NCBI GenBank assembly: GCA_964387885.1
Contig: CAYLYZ010000001.1
Span: 186,001 to 250,000 of the forward strand
Reading direction: 5' to 3'
Source of the DNA: JABGPL01 sp964387885
GTDB taxonomy: Bacteria; Electryoneota; AABM5-125-24; Hatepunaeales; Hatepunaeaceae
DNA length: 64,000 nucleotides
Position 1 is the first letter of the stretch; each line of letters opens with the position of its first letter. The translations under genes and the position numbers were made by a program. Positions 36,313 through 44,582 of the stretch are shown here, piece by piece. The notes under the pieces were generated by a model that made no database searches, had not been told where the DNA came from, and was given only the letters and a program-made list of their open reading frames with translations.

Positions 36313-37872
36313 TCATCTCATTCGTTGAGCATCTTCACAGATCGCATCAACCAAACCGGGTACATTAAACACCTTAGCTTCCACGTCAACCTTTAAACCG
36401 AGCTTCTTAGCGAATGCTGATGTCGAAGGTCCGATAGTGGCTATTCTTGATTTTGCGGTGATCTCACGAACGAGTTCAATACCGAGAATTTCGACAAACC
36501 TGTCAACAGTTGAGCCGCTGGTAAATGAGATGTAATCGGGAGGTTGATTGCTAATCTTATCGATCCAATTTTGCTCCCATTGGGCATTTGTATTCCGGTA
36601 AACATTTAACGTTACAACTTCAGCACCAGCCGTAGAGGACATATCCTCCACAGACTCATCAGCAAGATTACCCCGAACCCTTATCACATAAGAATCCTTA
36701 ATATCATCCTTTTCAACAAGCGTTTCAGCCAGTCTCTTAACCAGTGCCCTGTCAGGCATCAAATCTGCTTTGAATCCCCTTTCAAGCAATTCTACAGATG
36801 TACCGTGACCAACTGCAGCTATTTTAAATCTGCCTAACGAACGATTATCAAATCCACGAGAGATGAGCTCTTTGAAGAAATGCCTTACTCCGGCTTCACT
36901 GGTAAATACACACCAACCACCGTGATCAATTGTCTTTTCAAACTTATCCCAGCCTTTGTCATCGCTCACATGAATCAAGGAAATTGTCGGATATGGAATT
37001 GGTGTAGCACCCCGTTCACGTAATAATTCACAGATACTGCCGATTTGTTCCGCCGGTCGAGTTACCAATACGCTTTTTCCGGCAAGGGGCATTTCTTTTG
37101 CTGAAAGTGAAAATTCATCCATCCCTGTAACATCCCCGATGAAAATAAGAGCCGGGGCTACAACTTTGGCTTCTCGGCACTTGTCAACAATTTCAGATAA
37201 CGGTGCACGAACTATCTGATGTATGCCTGTAGATGCATTTTGAATTACAGCGATTGATTTTTCCGGATTCATTCCACCCTTTAATAGGCTGAGGACAATC
37301 TCTTTCATCCGCCTGACGCCCATGTAAACTGCAATTGTTCCACCTTCAAGCTTTCCAATCCTTTCCCATGGAACAGGAGCCGAATCAGATTTGGCTTCAC
37401 TGCCAGTCGCGAGCATCACCCAGGATGAACTCCGTCTATCTGTCAATGAAAATCCTGCGTCAGCGGCAGCAACAGATGCGGAGGTTATCCCTGGGATGAT
37501 CTCATGAGGTATCCCATGCTCTTTTAAGTAGGCTGCTTCCTCGGCAACTCTTCCGAAAACCATGGGATCTCCTCCTTTCAATCGAACAACTCTTAATCCC
37601 CTTTCAGCAAGTTCACAGAGCAATTCGTTCGTTTCCCCTTGCGGTTTCGAGTGGTGTCCCGACCTTTTACCAACATAGTATCTTTTTATATTCTCAGGTA
37701 ATCCAACAACAATTTCAATCGGTATTAAATCATCATAAACAACTGCATCGCAGGAATTAAGGAGATCATATCCCAATTTTGTAATCAATCCGGGATGCCC
37801 TGGTCCGGCACCAACTAAATAGATAATTCCTTTTCCCTGTTGCTTATCCCTCACATTTCCCTCTTTCTTCAT
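36313..37872 (-). CDS. Uroporphyrinogen-III C-methyltransferase / uroporphyrinogen-III synthase fusion
   Basis: 519 residues combining CobA/SUMT (about 14-255) and HemD (about 265-515). SUMT motifs IYLVGAGPGHPGLIT, VVRLKGGDPMVFGR, IPHEIIPGITSA; HemD shows VLVTRP, FTSEAGVRHF, FTSGS and IGPSTS. It closes hydroxymethylbilane to uroporphyrinogen III and methylates it to precorrin-2, the branch to siroheme needed by DsrAB. Overlaps the precorrin-2 dehydrogenase gene by 29 bases. A GTG six codons in, with AGAGGG before it, may be the true start. Last gene of the sulfate-reduction run. Confidence 0.93.
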   Translation of the reverse strand: MKKEGNVRDKQQGKGIIYLVGAGPGHPGLITKLGYDLLNSCDAVVYDDLIPIEIVVGLPENIKRYYVGKRSGHHSKPQGETNELLCELAERGLRVVRLKGGDPMVFGRVAEEAAYLKEHGIPHEIIPGITSASVAAADAGFSLTDRRSSSWVMLATGSEAKSDSAPVPWERIGKLEGGTIAVYMGVRRMKEIVLSLLKGGMNPEKSIAVIQNASTGIHQIVRAPLSEIVDKCREAKVVAPALIFIGDVTGMDEFSLSAKEMPLAGKSVLVTRPAEQIGSICELLRERGATPIPYPTISLIHVSDDKGWDKFEKTIDHGGWCVFTSEAGVRHFFKELISRGFDNRSLGRFKIAAVGHGTSVELLERGFKADLMPDRALVKRLAETLVEKDDIKDSYVIRVRGNLADESVEDMSSTAGAEVVTLNVYRNTNAQWEQNWIDKISNQPPDYISFTSGSTVDRFVEILGIELVREITAKSRIATIGPSTSAFAKKLGLKVDVEAKVFNVPGLVDAICEDAQRMR

Positions 37873-38494
37873 TCTTTTTTAACCACTCTATCCATTCCTG
37901 ATAATCCGCATCTTCTGTTGGTGCAGAGAGATAATTATCTTGATGGATTTTCGAAAACCTCTTCATCAGCTCAATGTTTGCCTCCGATGAGTTATCACTA
38001 TTAATGAGCATTTTTCGAAATTGTCCACCTGTTTTAACCCACTGACCCAAACCCTGATTGTTCTCAGCAAGACGATTGCGGATATCTCTTGCTAAAAAGG
38101 GTGCTTTTCCACTCGTTGATACAGCAACAATAAGGGGATCATCCCGCCAAACCGCTGATAGCACTACTGTGCATAATTCAGGATCATCAACGACATTTAC
38201 AGGTACATGCAATTCTTGAGCCTCTTCAGAAATCTGTTTGTTTACCTTTCTTGATGCTGTTGCAGCAATTATCAGATCGAATCCCCTGCAGTCTCCATCA
38301 CGATATTCTCGCTTTTCCCATTTTAATTTTTCTTTACTCGACAATTGAGAAATCGTTCGAGTTACTTCAGGAGAAATAATCGAGATTTTACAGCCTGCTT
38401 CTAAAAGCCTCTCGACTTTGTTTGATGCAACATCTCCCCCACCAACAATCAAACAAGTTATGATTTCAGTTTTAAAGAATACCGGAAGAAACAT
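37844..38494 (-). CDS. Precorrin-2 dehydrogenase (siroheme synthase N-terminal domain type)
   Basis: 216 residues; NAD-dependent oxidation of precorrin-2 to sirohydrochlorin, and possibly ferrochelation. Rossmann signature CLIVGGGDVASNKVERLLEAG, then IAATASRKVNKQIS, VNVVDDPELCTVVLSAVW and AVSTSGKAPFLARDIRNRL. This is the CysG-N/Met8-like stand-alone form; the SUMT half is encoded by the next gene. Its product siroheme is the DsrAB cofactor. Confidence 0.9.
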   Translation of the reverse strand: MFLPVFFKTEIITCLIVGGGDVASNKVERLLEAGCKISIISPEVTRTISQLSSKEKLKWEKREYRDGDCRGFDLIIAATASRKVNKQISEEAQELHVPVNVVDDPELCTVVLSAVWRDDPLIVAVSTSGKAPFLARDIRNRLAENNQGLGQWVKTGGQFRKMLINSDNSSEANIELMKRFSKIHQDNYLSAPTEDADYQEWIEWLKKNEERGKCEG

Positions 38495-38530
38495 TTACTT
38501 TTCTATTAGTCCTTTTTGTATAACACATCT

Positions 38531-39004
38531 TTAAACCGCCACAGCCACTGGAATTGGGTTCAATGTCAGGTAAATTATAAGAACAATTGCTACAATTGCA
38601 ACAAATGATCCTGCCACAATTGCAGTTTTAATGAGGGATTCTTTTACCTGTACTTCAAAAACCTCAACTTTAGTTATCGCTGAAAGATCTATCGCTACCC
38701 GTTCAGTCCTATTCTCCGGAGGATTGAAAGAAGAATCAACGAATACATGCGGGATCGTTTTCAAATTATGAGCCTTATAACCTGGTATCCGCCTGTGAAT
38801 TACACCCTTTAACTGATTGTTTTTAAAACTTACATCGGTAATTTGAAATTCACGATTCTGCCAATGTAATATTACTGTCTTTTTACTTACAGGTATACTT
38901 TCATTAACTGGTAATCTTACAGTAGAATATGAAACACATCCATTAATAAAACATACCAGTAACACTACTGAGATAATCCCAATAACTTTATCATTTAACT
39001 TCAT
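38531..39004 (-). CDS. Small hypothetical lipoprotein with C-terminal hydrophobic helix
   Basis: 157 residues from ATG 39004 (AGGTG 6 bases upstream; the frame extends three codons further). N-terminal signal peptide (KVIGIISVVLLVCFINGC) with a weak lipobox, a short beta-rich middle (ILHWQNREFQITDVSFKN, AIDLSAITKVEVFEVQ), and a hydrophobic end (AIVAGSFVAIVAIVLIIYL). I recognise no family. It lies between hemA and the precorrin-2 gene in the siroheme part of the locus. Confidence 0.5.
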   Translation of the reverse strand: MKLNDKVIGIISVVLLVCFINGCVSYSTVRLPVNESIPVSKKTVILHWQNREFQITDVSFKNNQLKGVIHRRIPGYKAHNLKTIPHVFVDSSFNPPENRTERVAIDLSAITKVEVFEVQVKESLIKTAIVAGSFVAIVAIVLIIYLTLNPIPVAVAV

Positions 39005-39140
39005 GCTGAACACCTATCCACGAGTGTTAAAGATTGATATGTGTTTTCGCGGGAACAAACTTATTCTGCGCTCATATCTGTCCAGAATAGAAATCTAAGA
39101 CAGAAATGAGTCCATACTTTTTACGAAAGTAATGACCTAT

Positions 39141-39227
39141 GTTCGTCTTTGCAATGAACAAAGAGACGAAGCGGTTTTTTGTATATGTAGGGAGTAAAGA
39201 GATTGCTTCACTTCGTTCGCAAAGATG
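39141..39227. repeat. Dispersed palindromic repeat, copy B
   Basis: GAGACGAAGCG, variable centre, then AGAGATTGCTTCACTTCGTT and CGCAAAGAT, matching copy A at 5562-5650. The left end GTCTTTGCAATGAACAAAG partly pairs with the right end, so the element folds back. It occupies the middle of the 332-base gap between the small lipoprotein and hemA; no gene is visible in the rest of that gap. Confidence 0.7.
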
Positions 39228-39336
39228 TTACTTTTTGGAAATGCTGTAACAAACAAATATCCATAATAATTTCCCACTTTCCAAAGGATATACATAGATG
39301 TAAAAACTAAAGGAAAACAATCGGTACTTCGGGGAT

Positions 39337-40530
39337 TCACTCAGGAGAAGTTGGTGTGTTCATTGAATTCACGCGTCTCAGAAACTGACGATACAGACTA
39401 CGAGACAGAGCCTCAAGCGCTTTTGAGTCACCCTGTCTGAAACTGTTCCTGAATTGCCCAAGAACCTCGATGCGATCATCGTCGAGTCTCTTTCGAAGTT
39501 CAGATGCACCAAAATCACTCGATTTGCGACGCCACTGTTCAAATACATCAACCTGTTCTTCAATGAGGTCTAATGCATAGGGCATTTCAACTGCTCGATC
39601 CTGCTGTACATCATCCAAATATCTTTTCAGATCATCAAGATCAAGAACTGTTACCCCTGATGCCTCTGCTACTTGCGGTTCGATATCCCGTGGAACCGCC
39701 AGGTCAACCGCTACTAATTGCCTGTTGTCACGGGGAATTGTTAAATTATCTTTAAGTACTACAAAATCGTTAGCTGAGGTTGCACTAAACAAGAGATCAG
39801 AATTTGCAATCACTTCCGAAATATTTTCAATAGAATCTGTCAGGGCACCTACAGTGCGAGCCAATTTCTCAGCTTTGTGAACTGTCCTGTTCAGGATTGT
39901 AATATTAACACTCTCACGGTTAAGCCTGCGAACGAGCATATCCGTTGATCTATTAACACCAATCACCGCTGCACTTAATCCGGAAATTTTTATTCCAAGA
40001 AGATCTTTTAAAATATCAACAGCCGCACCGGCCAGCCCTTGAGCACCGATACCAATTTCTGTTTCACTTCGGATTCGTTTTGATATCTGGAAGGCATTGT
40101 GGAAAAGCTTGTGTAATCCTTTTCCAGGGCCATCAACTGAACAGGCTTCACTATAGGAGGATTTCACCTGTCCTAGTATCTGATACTCACCAAGTAATAC
40201 TGAATCAAGCCCTGGTGCTACTTTAAACAGGTGTCTTGCTGCACTCGTTCCCTGACGGACAAATAGGAGTTTATCGAGATTCTTTTTATTACCGGTTATC
40301 CCTCGCGACTCATAAAAGGATGTAACACCTTCTTTTGCGTCGACTTTCTCACGATCTATTCTGTAGAATTCAATTCTGTTGCATGTTGCAAGAACAACAG
40401 CTTCAGGAGCTCCTGTTATTTCCTTAAAATCACTGGTTGCTTTTGCCAGCTCGTCCTTTTGCAATTGAAAAGGCTCTCTTTCTGACAAAGTGCAAGTATT
40501 ATGATTTATTCCACAACAACTTAAGAACAC
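39337..40530 (-). CDS. hemA: Glutamyl-tRNA reductase
   Basis: Reduces glutamyl-tRNA to glutamate-1-semialdehyde with NADPH, the first committed step of C5-pathway tetrapyrrole synthesis. 397 residues. Catalytic Cys50 in VLATCNRIEFY, GLDSVLLGEYQILGQVK, and the C-terminal NADPH part with AAVIGVNRSTDML, ending in the helical dimerisation domain. It sits directly downstream of the CoA-disulfide-reductase-like gene (6 bases) and upstream of the siroheme genes. hemL and hemB are not in the window. Confidence 0.95.
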   Translation of the reverse strand: MFLSCCGINHNTCTLSEREPFQLQKDELAKATSDFKEITGAPEAVVLATCNRIEFYRIDREKVDAKEGVTSFYESRGITGNKKNLDKLLFVRQGTSAARHLFKVAPGLDSVLLGEYQILGQVKSSYSEACSVDGPGKGLHKLFHNAFQISKRIRSETEIGIGAQGLAGAAVDILKDLLGIKISGLSAAVIGVNRSTDMLVRRLNRESVNITILNRTVHKAEKLARTVGALTDSIENISEVIANSDLLFSATSANDFVVLKDNLTIPRDNRQLVAVDLAVPRDIEPQVAEASGVTVLDLDDLKRYLDDVQQDRAVEMPYALDLIEEQVDVFEQWRRKSSDFGASELRKRLDDDRIEVLGQFRNSFRQGDSKALEALSRSLYRQFLRRVNSMNTPTSPE

Positions 40531-40536
40531 AATTCT

Positions 40537-42246
40537 CTACGCCTTCTCATTTTGGCTTTCCATACTCGTGCTTATATTTTTAGGCATAAACAAAGCACCA
40601 CCAGCCAGGATTCCAACATCACTCCATCCCGCTCGTCTTAAAATCAGAGCCGCATCCCAGGACCTACTCCCCATTTCACAGATAATCACCAATGTACACT
40701 TTTTCGGGATATCGTTAATTCTCCCTCTGAGTTCTTCGATAGGGATTTCTACATATCGATGATTTCTCTTATCGATTACAACGGTCTCTATCTCTTCAGG
40801 TTTTCTGACATCGAGGATTACCGTTTCATCTGAAAGGCTGTAAAAATCATTTGGAGAAATCAATTTAACACCGGCTGAGCGACTATTGTCTTCAATAAAA
40901 GCCATTGTGTGGAATGGATCAAATGGCTGTGAAAAGGGCGGAGAGTATGCCTGCTCAAGATCAGTTAACTTATCTATAGCCCACCCGGCATGAACAATCT
41001 GAGCTGCCTTATCTGCAAGGTGAAGGACATCACCTCTGGCTATTGCCTGCACACCAAGGATCTGTCCGTTCTTGTCATCATAAATGAGCTTGATATGGGT
41101 TTTTCCAGACTCTGGAAAATACCACAAACGATCGTGGAAAGTACCCCAGCAACTCGATATATCGTAGCCGTTCTCCCGGCAAGATGCAGAGCTCAACCCA
41201 ACCGAAGTAATTGCCAAATCAAAAAACTTCACGATAGTTACACCTGCAACAGGACCAAATCTTGAGTCACCATTGCAAATATTATCACCCGCAATTCTAC
41301 CCATCCGGTTAGCAAGAGATCCAAGAGCCCAATAGCCTGGTTTACCATCAACAGCATTGGTCATTTCAGCACAGTCACCGGCTGCGTAAATCTCCGGATC
41401 CGATGTCTGCAATCTATCATTAACTTCGATCCCTCCAGTCACTCCGAGCTTTAGTCCTGTATCGTCAGCAAGCCTTGAGTTAGGAATAACTCCCGTAACT
41501 ACAAGAACCTTGTCAACAGTTATCGTTTCGTCTTCACCATCGGTTAGGACAAGCTTCTCACCGACTTTTTTGATCTCGCGACAATTGCATCCAAGCTTCA
41601 GGTTTACTCCCTGCTCAATCAGTTCCGATTCAACCAGTCGCGAGAGTTCTGGATCAAGGATCCCGGACATTACCTGTGATCGGAGTTCAATTAGATGTAC
41701 ATCCACACCCCACATTGCACGGAAAGCTTCGCATAATTCAATACCGATGAAACCACCGCCAATAATTGCGACTGAACCTATCTTTCCTTGCTCGAGCTCT
41801 TTTCTCGTTTTAATCGCATCATTCAAAGTATGGAAGTACTCAACGCCTGGTAATGTTATTCCGGGAATGCCGGGGAGCAATGGGGATGAACCTGTAGCGA
41901 TAACCAGACGGTCATATGGCAGAGTTTTGGGCGAGTTCGATTTTAAATCGACGCAGCGAACAAACCTCGCAATTCGGTCAATCGAAACAGCCTCGTGCCC
42001 TGTTAAGATTTCAACACCTTTTACATCGTGGAAATACTTCATATCCTTGATCGTACCGGCCGGGGTTGAAATGAGATCTTTAGCCTGATCGATATCTCCG
42101 GACAAAAAATATGCCATACCGCAAGTGGAATACCCAAAGGTATCCTCTTTTACGATAACGGTTACGTTAGCATCCGGTTGTAGACGGTGGATTCGGCATG
42201 CGGCTTTTAGACCCGCAGCCGAACCACCGATAACGATAACTTCCAT
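40537..42246 (-). CDS. CoA-disulfide-reductase-like FAD oxidoreductase with C-terminal rhodanese domain
   Basis: 569 residues. FAD domain VIGGSAAGLKAACRIHRL, single active-site Cys42 in FGYSTCGMAYFL, NAD(P) site VAIIGGGFIGIELCEAF, FAD site AAGDCAEMTNAV, then a rhodanese module (residues about 470-555) with Cys523 in ICEMGSRSW. Such fusions include CoA-disulfide reductases and Npsr-type NADH-dependent persulfide/polysulfide reductases. Position between dsrP and hemA suggests that it handles persulfide or polysulfide sulfur for the Dsr pathway; this is inference. Confidence 0.85.
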   Translation of the reverse strand: MEVIVIGGSAAGLKAACRIHRLQPDANVTVIVKEDTFGYSTCGMAYFLSGDIDQAKDLISTPAGTIKDMKYFHDVKGVEILTGHEAVSIDRIARFVRCVDLKSNSPKTLPYDRLVIATGSSPLLPGIPGITLPGVEYFHTLNDAIKTRKELEQGKIGSVAIIGGGFIGIELCEAFRAMWGVDVHLIELRSQVMSGILDPELSRLVESELIEQGVNLKLGCNCREIKKVGEKLVLTDGEDETITVDKVLVVTGVIPNSRLADDTGLKLGVTGGIEVNDRLQTSDPEIYAAGDCAEMTNAVDGKPGYWALGSLANRMGRIAGDNICNGDSRFGPVAGVTIVKFFDLAITSVGLSSASCRENGYDISSCWGTFHDRLWYFPESGKTHIKLIYDDKNGQILGVQAIARGDVLHLADKAAQIVHAGWAIDKLTDLEQAYSPPFSQPFDPFHTMAFIEDNSRSAGVKLISPNDFYSLSDETVILDVRKPEEIETVVIDKRNHRYVEIPIEELRGRINDIPKKCTLVIICEMGSRSWDAALILRRAGWSDVGILAGGALFMPKNISTSMESQNEKA

Positions 42247-42266
42247 GATCTTATTCTACCAAAAAC

Positions 42267-43421
42267 TCAAGCAATCGATTTACGCACACCAAGCGCAATC
42301 TTATATAGAACTGTTATAATCCCGGCACCAAGTGCATACACAGCAAGTGTAATTGCTACTTCCGGGAATGTTGGCATATATTCTGTCACTGTACCCAATG
42401 GTGATGGGATAAATCCGGTAACAACCATTCCCATTCCTTTATCGATCCAAATGGACAGGAAAAGAATAATACATGCAAATACAAGAACGTTTTCTTTCTT
42501 TCGTGTATTTGGATTAAGTAAAAGGACTAAGGATAATACAGCCAGAACAACCGAAGCCCACATCCATGGAACTAATGCTGTTTTATCTCCGAGACCAAAA
42601 AACATATAGGTAAAATGCGACGTATGTTCAGGCATACTGCTATAATAAGCGGTGAACAACTCCATCAGGATCAGGAATATGTTCAAACACATCGCATACG
42701 TAACGATTAACGCAAGCTGTTGCATTGCTTTCTTACCGATATCAAATGTTGATACTTTTTTCAGCACCATCGCAATAATAATCAATAATGCTGGTCCCGC
42801 AGCAAATGCAGAAGCAAGGAATCGCGGAGCTATCACAGCACTCAACCAGAACGGGCGACCCGCCAGTCCTGAATAAAGGAACGCGGTTACCGTATGAATG
42901 CTAAAAGCCCAGGGTATTGATAGAATGATGAAAGGTTTAATCCATTTCGGAGGAGCAATCCCTTTCTTCTCTGCGTTTAGACTGAAATGGCTGATGAATA
43001 CGTTTAGTATCAGATACCCAAACAAAACAACTGTATCCCAGAACATCATTGATGATGGGGACGGATGCAGAAACACGTTCGTGATCCGAAACGGCATACC
43101 CATATCTACAAAGATAAAGGACATGCACATGATACATGCACCAATTGCAACGAATTCACCGAGAACGGTCATTTTCCCGAATGCTTTATAATTGTGGAGA
43201 TAATATGGGAGCACAACCATCACTGCAGATGCAGCGACACCAACAAGAAAGGTGAATTGAGCGATATAGAATCCCCAGGTTACATCTCTACTTAATCCTG
43301 TGATACCGAGCCCGTAGTCAAATTGTTTCAGGTAGAAAAGTACTCCGAAACCAATGACTGCTGCGAGGGCGAAAAGCCAGACCCAATACCCTTTATTCCC
43401 ACTTAATGCTTTTTCTAACAT
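42267..43421 (-). CDS. dsrP: DsrP, NrfD-like integral membrane subunit of DsrMKJOP
   Basis: 384 residues, about ten membrane helices. NrfD/PsrC-family polytopic protein (FYIAQFTFLVGVAASAVMVVL, PRFLASAFAAGPALLIIIAM), proposed to exchange electrons with menaquinone. Ends the DsrMKJOP module, which transfers electrons from quinol to the DsrC trisulfide. It abuts dsrO at 7 bases. Context excludes other NrfD-type complexes. Confidence 0.94.
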   Translation of the reverse strand: MLEKALSGNKGYWVWLFALAAVIGFGVLFYLKQFDYGLGITGLSRDVTWGFYIAQFTFLVGVAASAVMVVLPYYLHNYKAFGKMTVLGEFVAIGACIMCMSFIFVDMGMPFRITNVFLHPSPSSMMFWDTVVLFGYLILNVFISHFSLNAEKKGIAPPKWIKPFIILSIPWAFSIHTVTAFLYSGLAGRPFWLSAVIAPRFLASAFAAGPALLIIIAMVLKKVSTFDIGKKAMQQLALIVTYAMCLNIFLILMELFTAYYSSMPEHTSHFTYMFFGLGDKTALVPWMWASVVLAVLSLVLLLNPNTRKKENVLVFACIILFLSIWIDKGMGMVVTGFIPSPLGTVTEYMPTFPEVAITLAVYALGAGIITVLYKIALGVRKSIA

Positions 43422-43428
43422 CTAAGCC

Positions 43429-44202
43429 TCACACTATGTAGTAAATTTGAGGTTCGGTTCCAAGACCTGGCCTACGACGAATTGTAAAATTATTTTCCAG
43501 AAGCTCTCTGACTTTACTGTGAGTATCATTTAAATCACCAAAAGTCAGTGCTCCCGCCTTACAGGCATCAACACACGACGGCATTTTTCCTCTCGCCAGA
43601 CGTTCCTCACAGAATGTACATTTCTCAACAACTCCGCGCATCCGAGTCGGATATTCAAGGTTGATTTTCTTCTTCAGATTGTCAGCCTCACGAGGATCGC
43701 GCCAATTGAAACTACGAGCCCCATAAGGACAGGCAACAACACAATACCGACAACCAATACATCTGTGCCAATCCATCATTACTATACCATCCTCATCCCG
43801 TTTCCATGTCGACTGAGTCGGACATGCTTTTACACAGGGCGGATTATCACAGTGGTTGCATAGGACGATTGAAGGGCCATGTAGAATATGCTCGGCAAGG
43901 TGGTCATGACCTACATCATGAAATGCCCCATGAAAACTCTCTTTCCAGATCCACTTTAATTCATCCTTCGGATTACCGAAATCTGGTACATTGTGTGTTT
44001 GATGACAGGCATCTACGCATGCTGTACAATCTTTTTCATGGTGACATTTAGGAAGATCAATTACCATTGCCCATCTTTTACCGGATTTCTTTGATCCTTC
44101 AGGAATCTTTACCTTTGCAAAAAGATCGATGGCTGGACCAGCTGTCAAACCGACCGTACCAAGTCCGGCTAATTTAAGGAAATCTCTTCTGTCTATACTC
44201 AT
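43429..44202 (-). CDS. dsrO: DsrO, periplasmic ferredoxin-like subunit with Tat signal
   Basis: 257 residues. Tat motif RRDFLK with a short hydrophobic stretch (about 5-25) sends it to the periplasm. Multiple [4Fe-4S] cysteine clusters: CHHEKDCTACVDACH, CNHCDNPPCVKACP, CIGCRYCVVACPYGARSFNW, and CTFCEERLARGKMPSCVDAC. This is the iron-sulfur electron carrier beside DsrP and DsrJ in DsrMKJOP. It overlaps dsrJ's stop by one base. Confidence 0.95.
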   Translation of the reverse strand: MSIDRRDFLKLAGLGTVGLTAGPAIDLFAKVKIPEGSKKSGKRWAMVIDLPKCHHEKDCTACVDACHQTHNVPDFGNPKDELKWIWKESFHGAFHDVGHDHLAEHILHGPSIVLCNHCDNPPCVKACPTQSTWKRDEDGIVMMDWHRCIGCRYCVVACPYGARSFNWRDPREADNLKKKINLEYPTRMRGVVEKCTFCEERLARGKMPSCVDACKAGALTFGDLNDTHSKVRELLENNFTIRRRPGLGTEPQIYYIV

Positions 44203-44582
44203 TATTTAAAGTCCTCCGGTACGATATGACACGTCCAGCAATAGGGTTTAACTCCCATATAGTTATGGCATTGGTCACAGAACTTCTCCTTGCTCGGATG
44301 ACAGTCCAGGCAAGTGTTGGTTAAACTGCGATCATACTTTTTCCCATTTGGAGCCACATGATCCCTCTCACCTTTTCGAACGACTTCTTCACGCCATTCG
44401 TTCAGCAAGTCCATGTGATAAGCAGTCATATATTCTTTTTCCATAACACATGCTTCACCTTTTGGCTTTTCAAGCTTAGGTCTTTCGGAAGACGTTCCTG
44501 TAGCCAGGTTAAGCCAAATCGGGATTGTCATGAGAACGACGAATATAATCACACCGATTACAACGTTTCTCTTATCACTCAT
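44202..44582 (-). CDS. dsrJ: DsrJ, triheme cytochrome c
   Basis: 126 residues. N-terminal membrane anchor (VIGVIIFVVLMTIPIWLNL), then three heme c sites: CLDCH (91-95), CDQCH (102-106), CWTCH (115-119). Upstream, GEACVMEKEYM carries Cys45, the residue that in known DsrJ ligates the unusual His/Cys heme. Role: periplasmic cytochrome of DsrMKJOP. It overlaps the dsrK stop by 8 bases and dsrO by 1. Confidence 0.96.
   Translation of the reverse strand: MSDKRNVVIGVIIFVVLMTIPIWLNLATGTSSERPKLEKPKGEACVMEKEYMTAYHMDLLNEWREEVVRKGERDHVAPNGKKYDRSLTNTCLDCHPSKEKFCDQCHNYMGVKPYCWTCHIVPEDFK

Noticed and set aside
41510..42088. 192-codon plus-strand frame inside the CoA-disulfide-reductase gene
   Set aside because: It is antisense to a clear, well-conserved gene, its protein is Ser/Pro-rich with no recognisable domain, and no ribosome site is present.
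42267..43421. PsrC/polysulfide-reductase membrane subunit instead of DsrP
   Set aside because: Same fold, but position directly after dsrO and dsrJ and the absence of a molybdopterin catalytic subunit make DsrP the better call.
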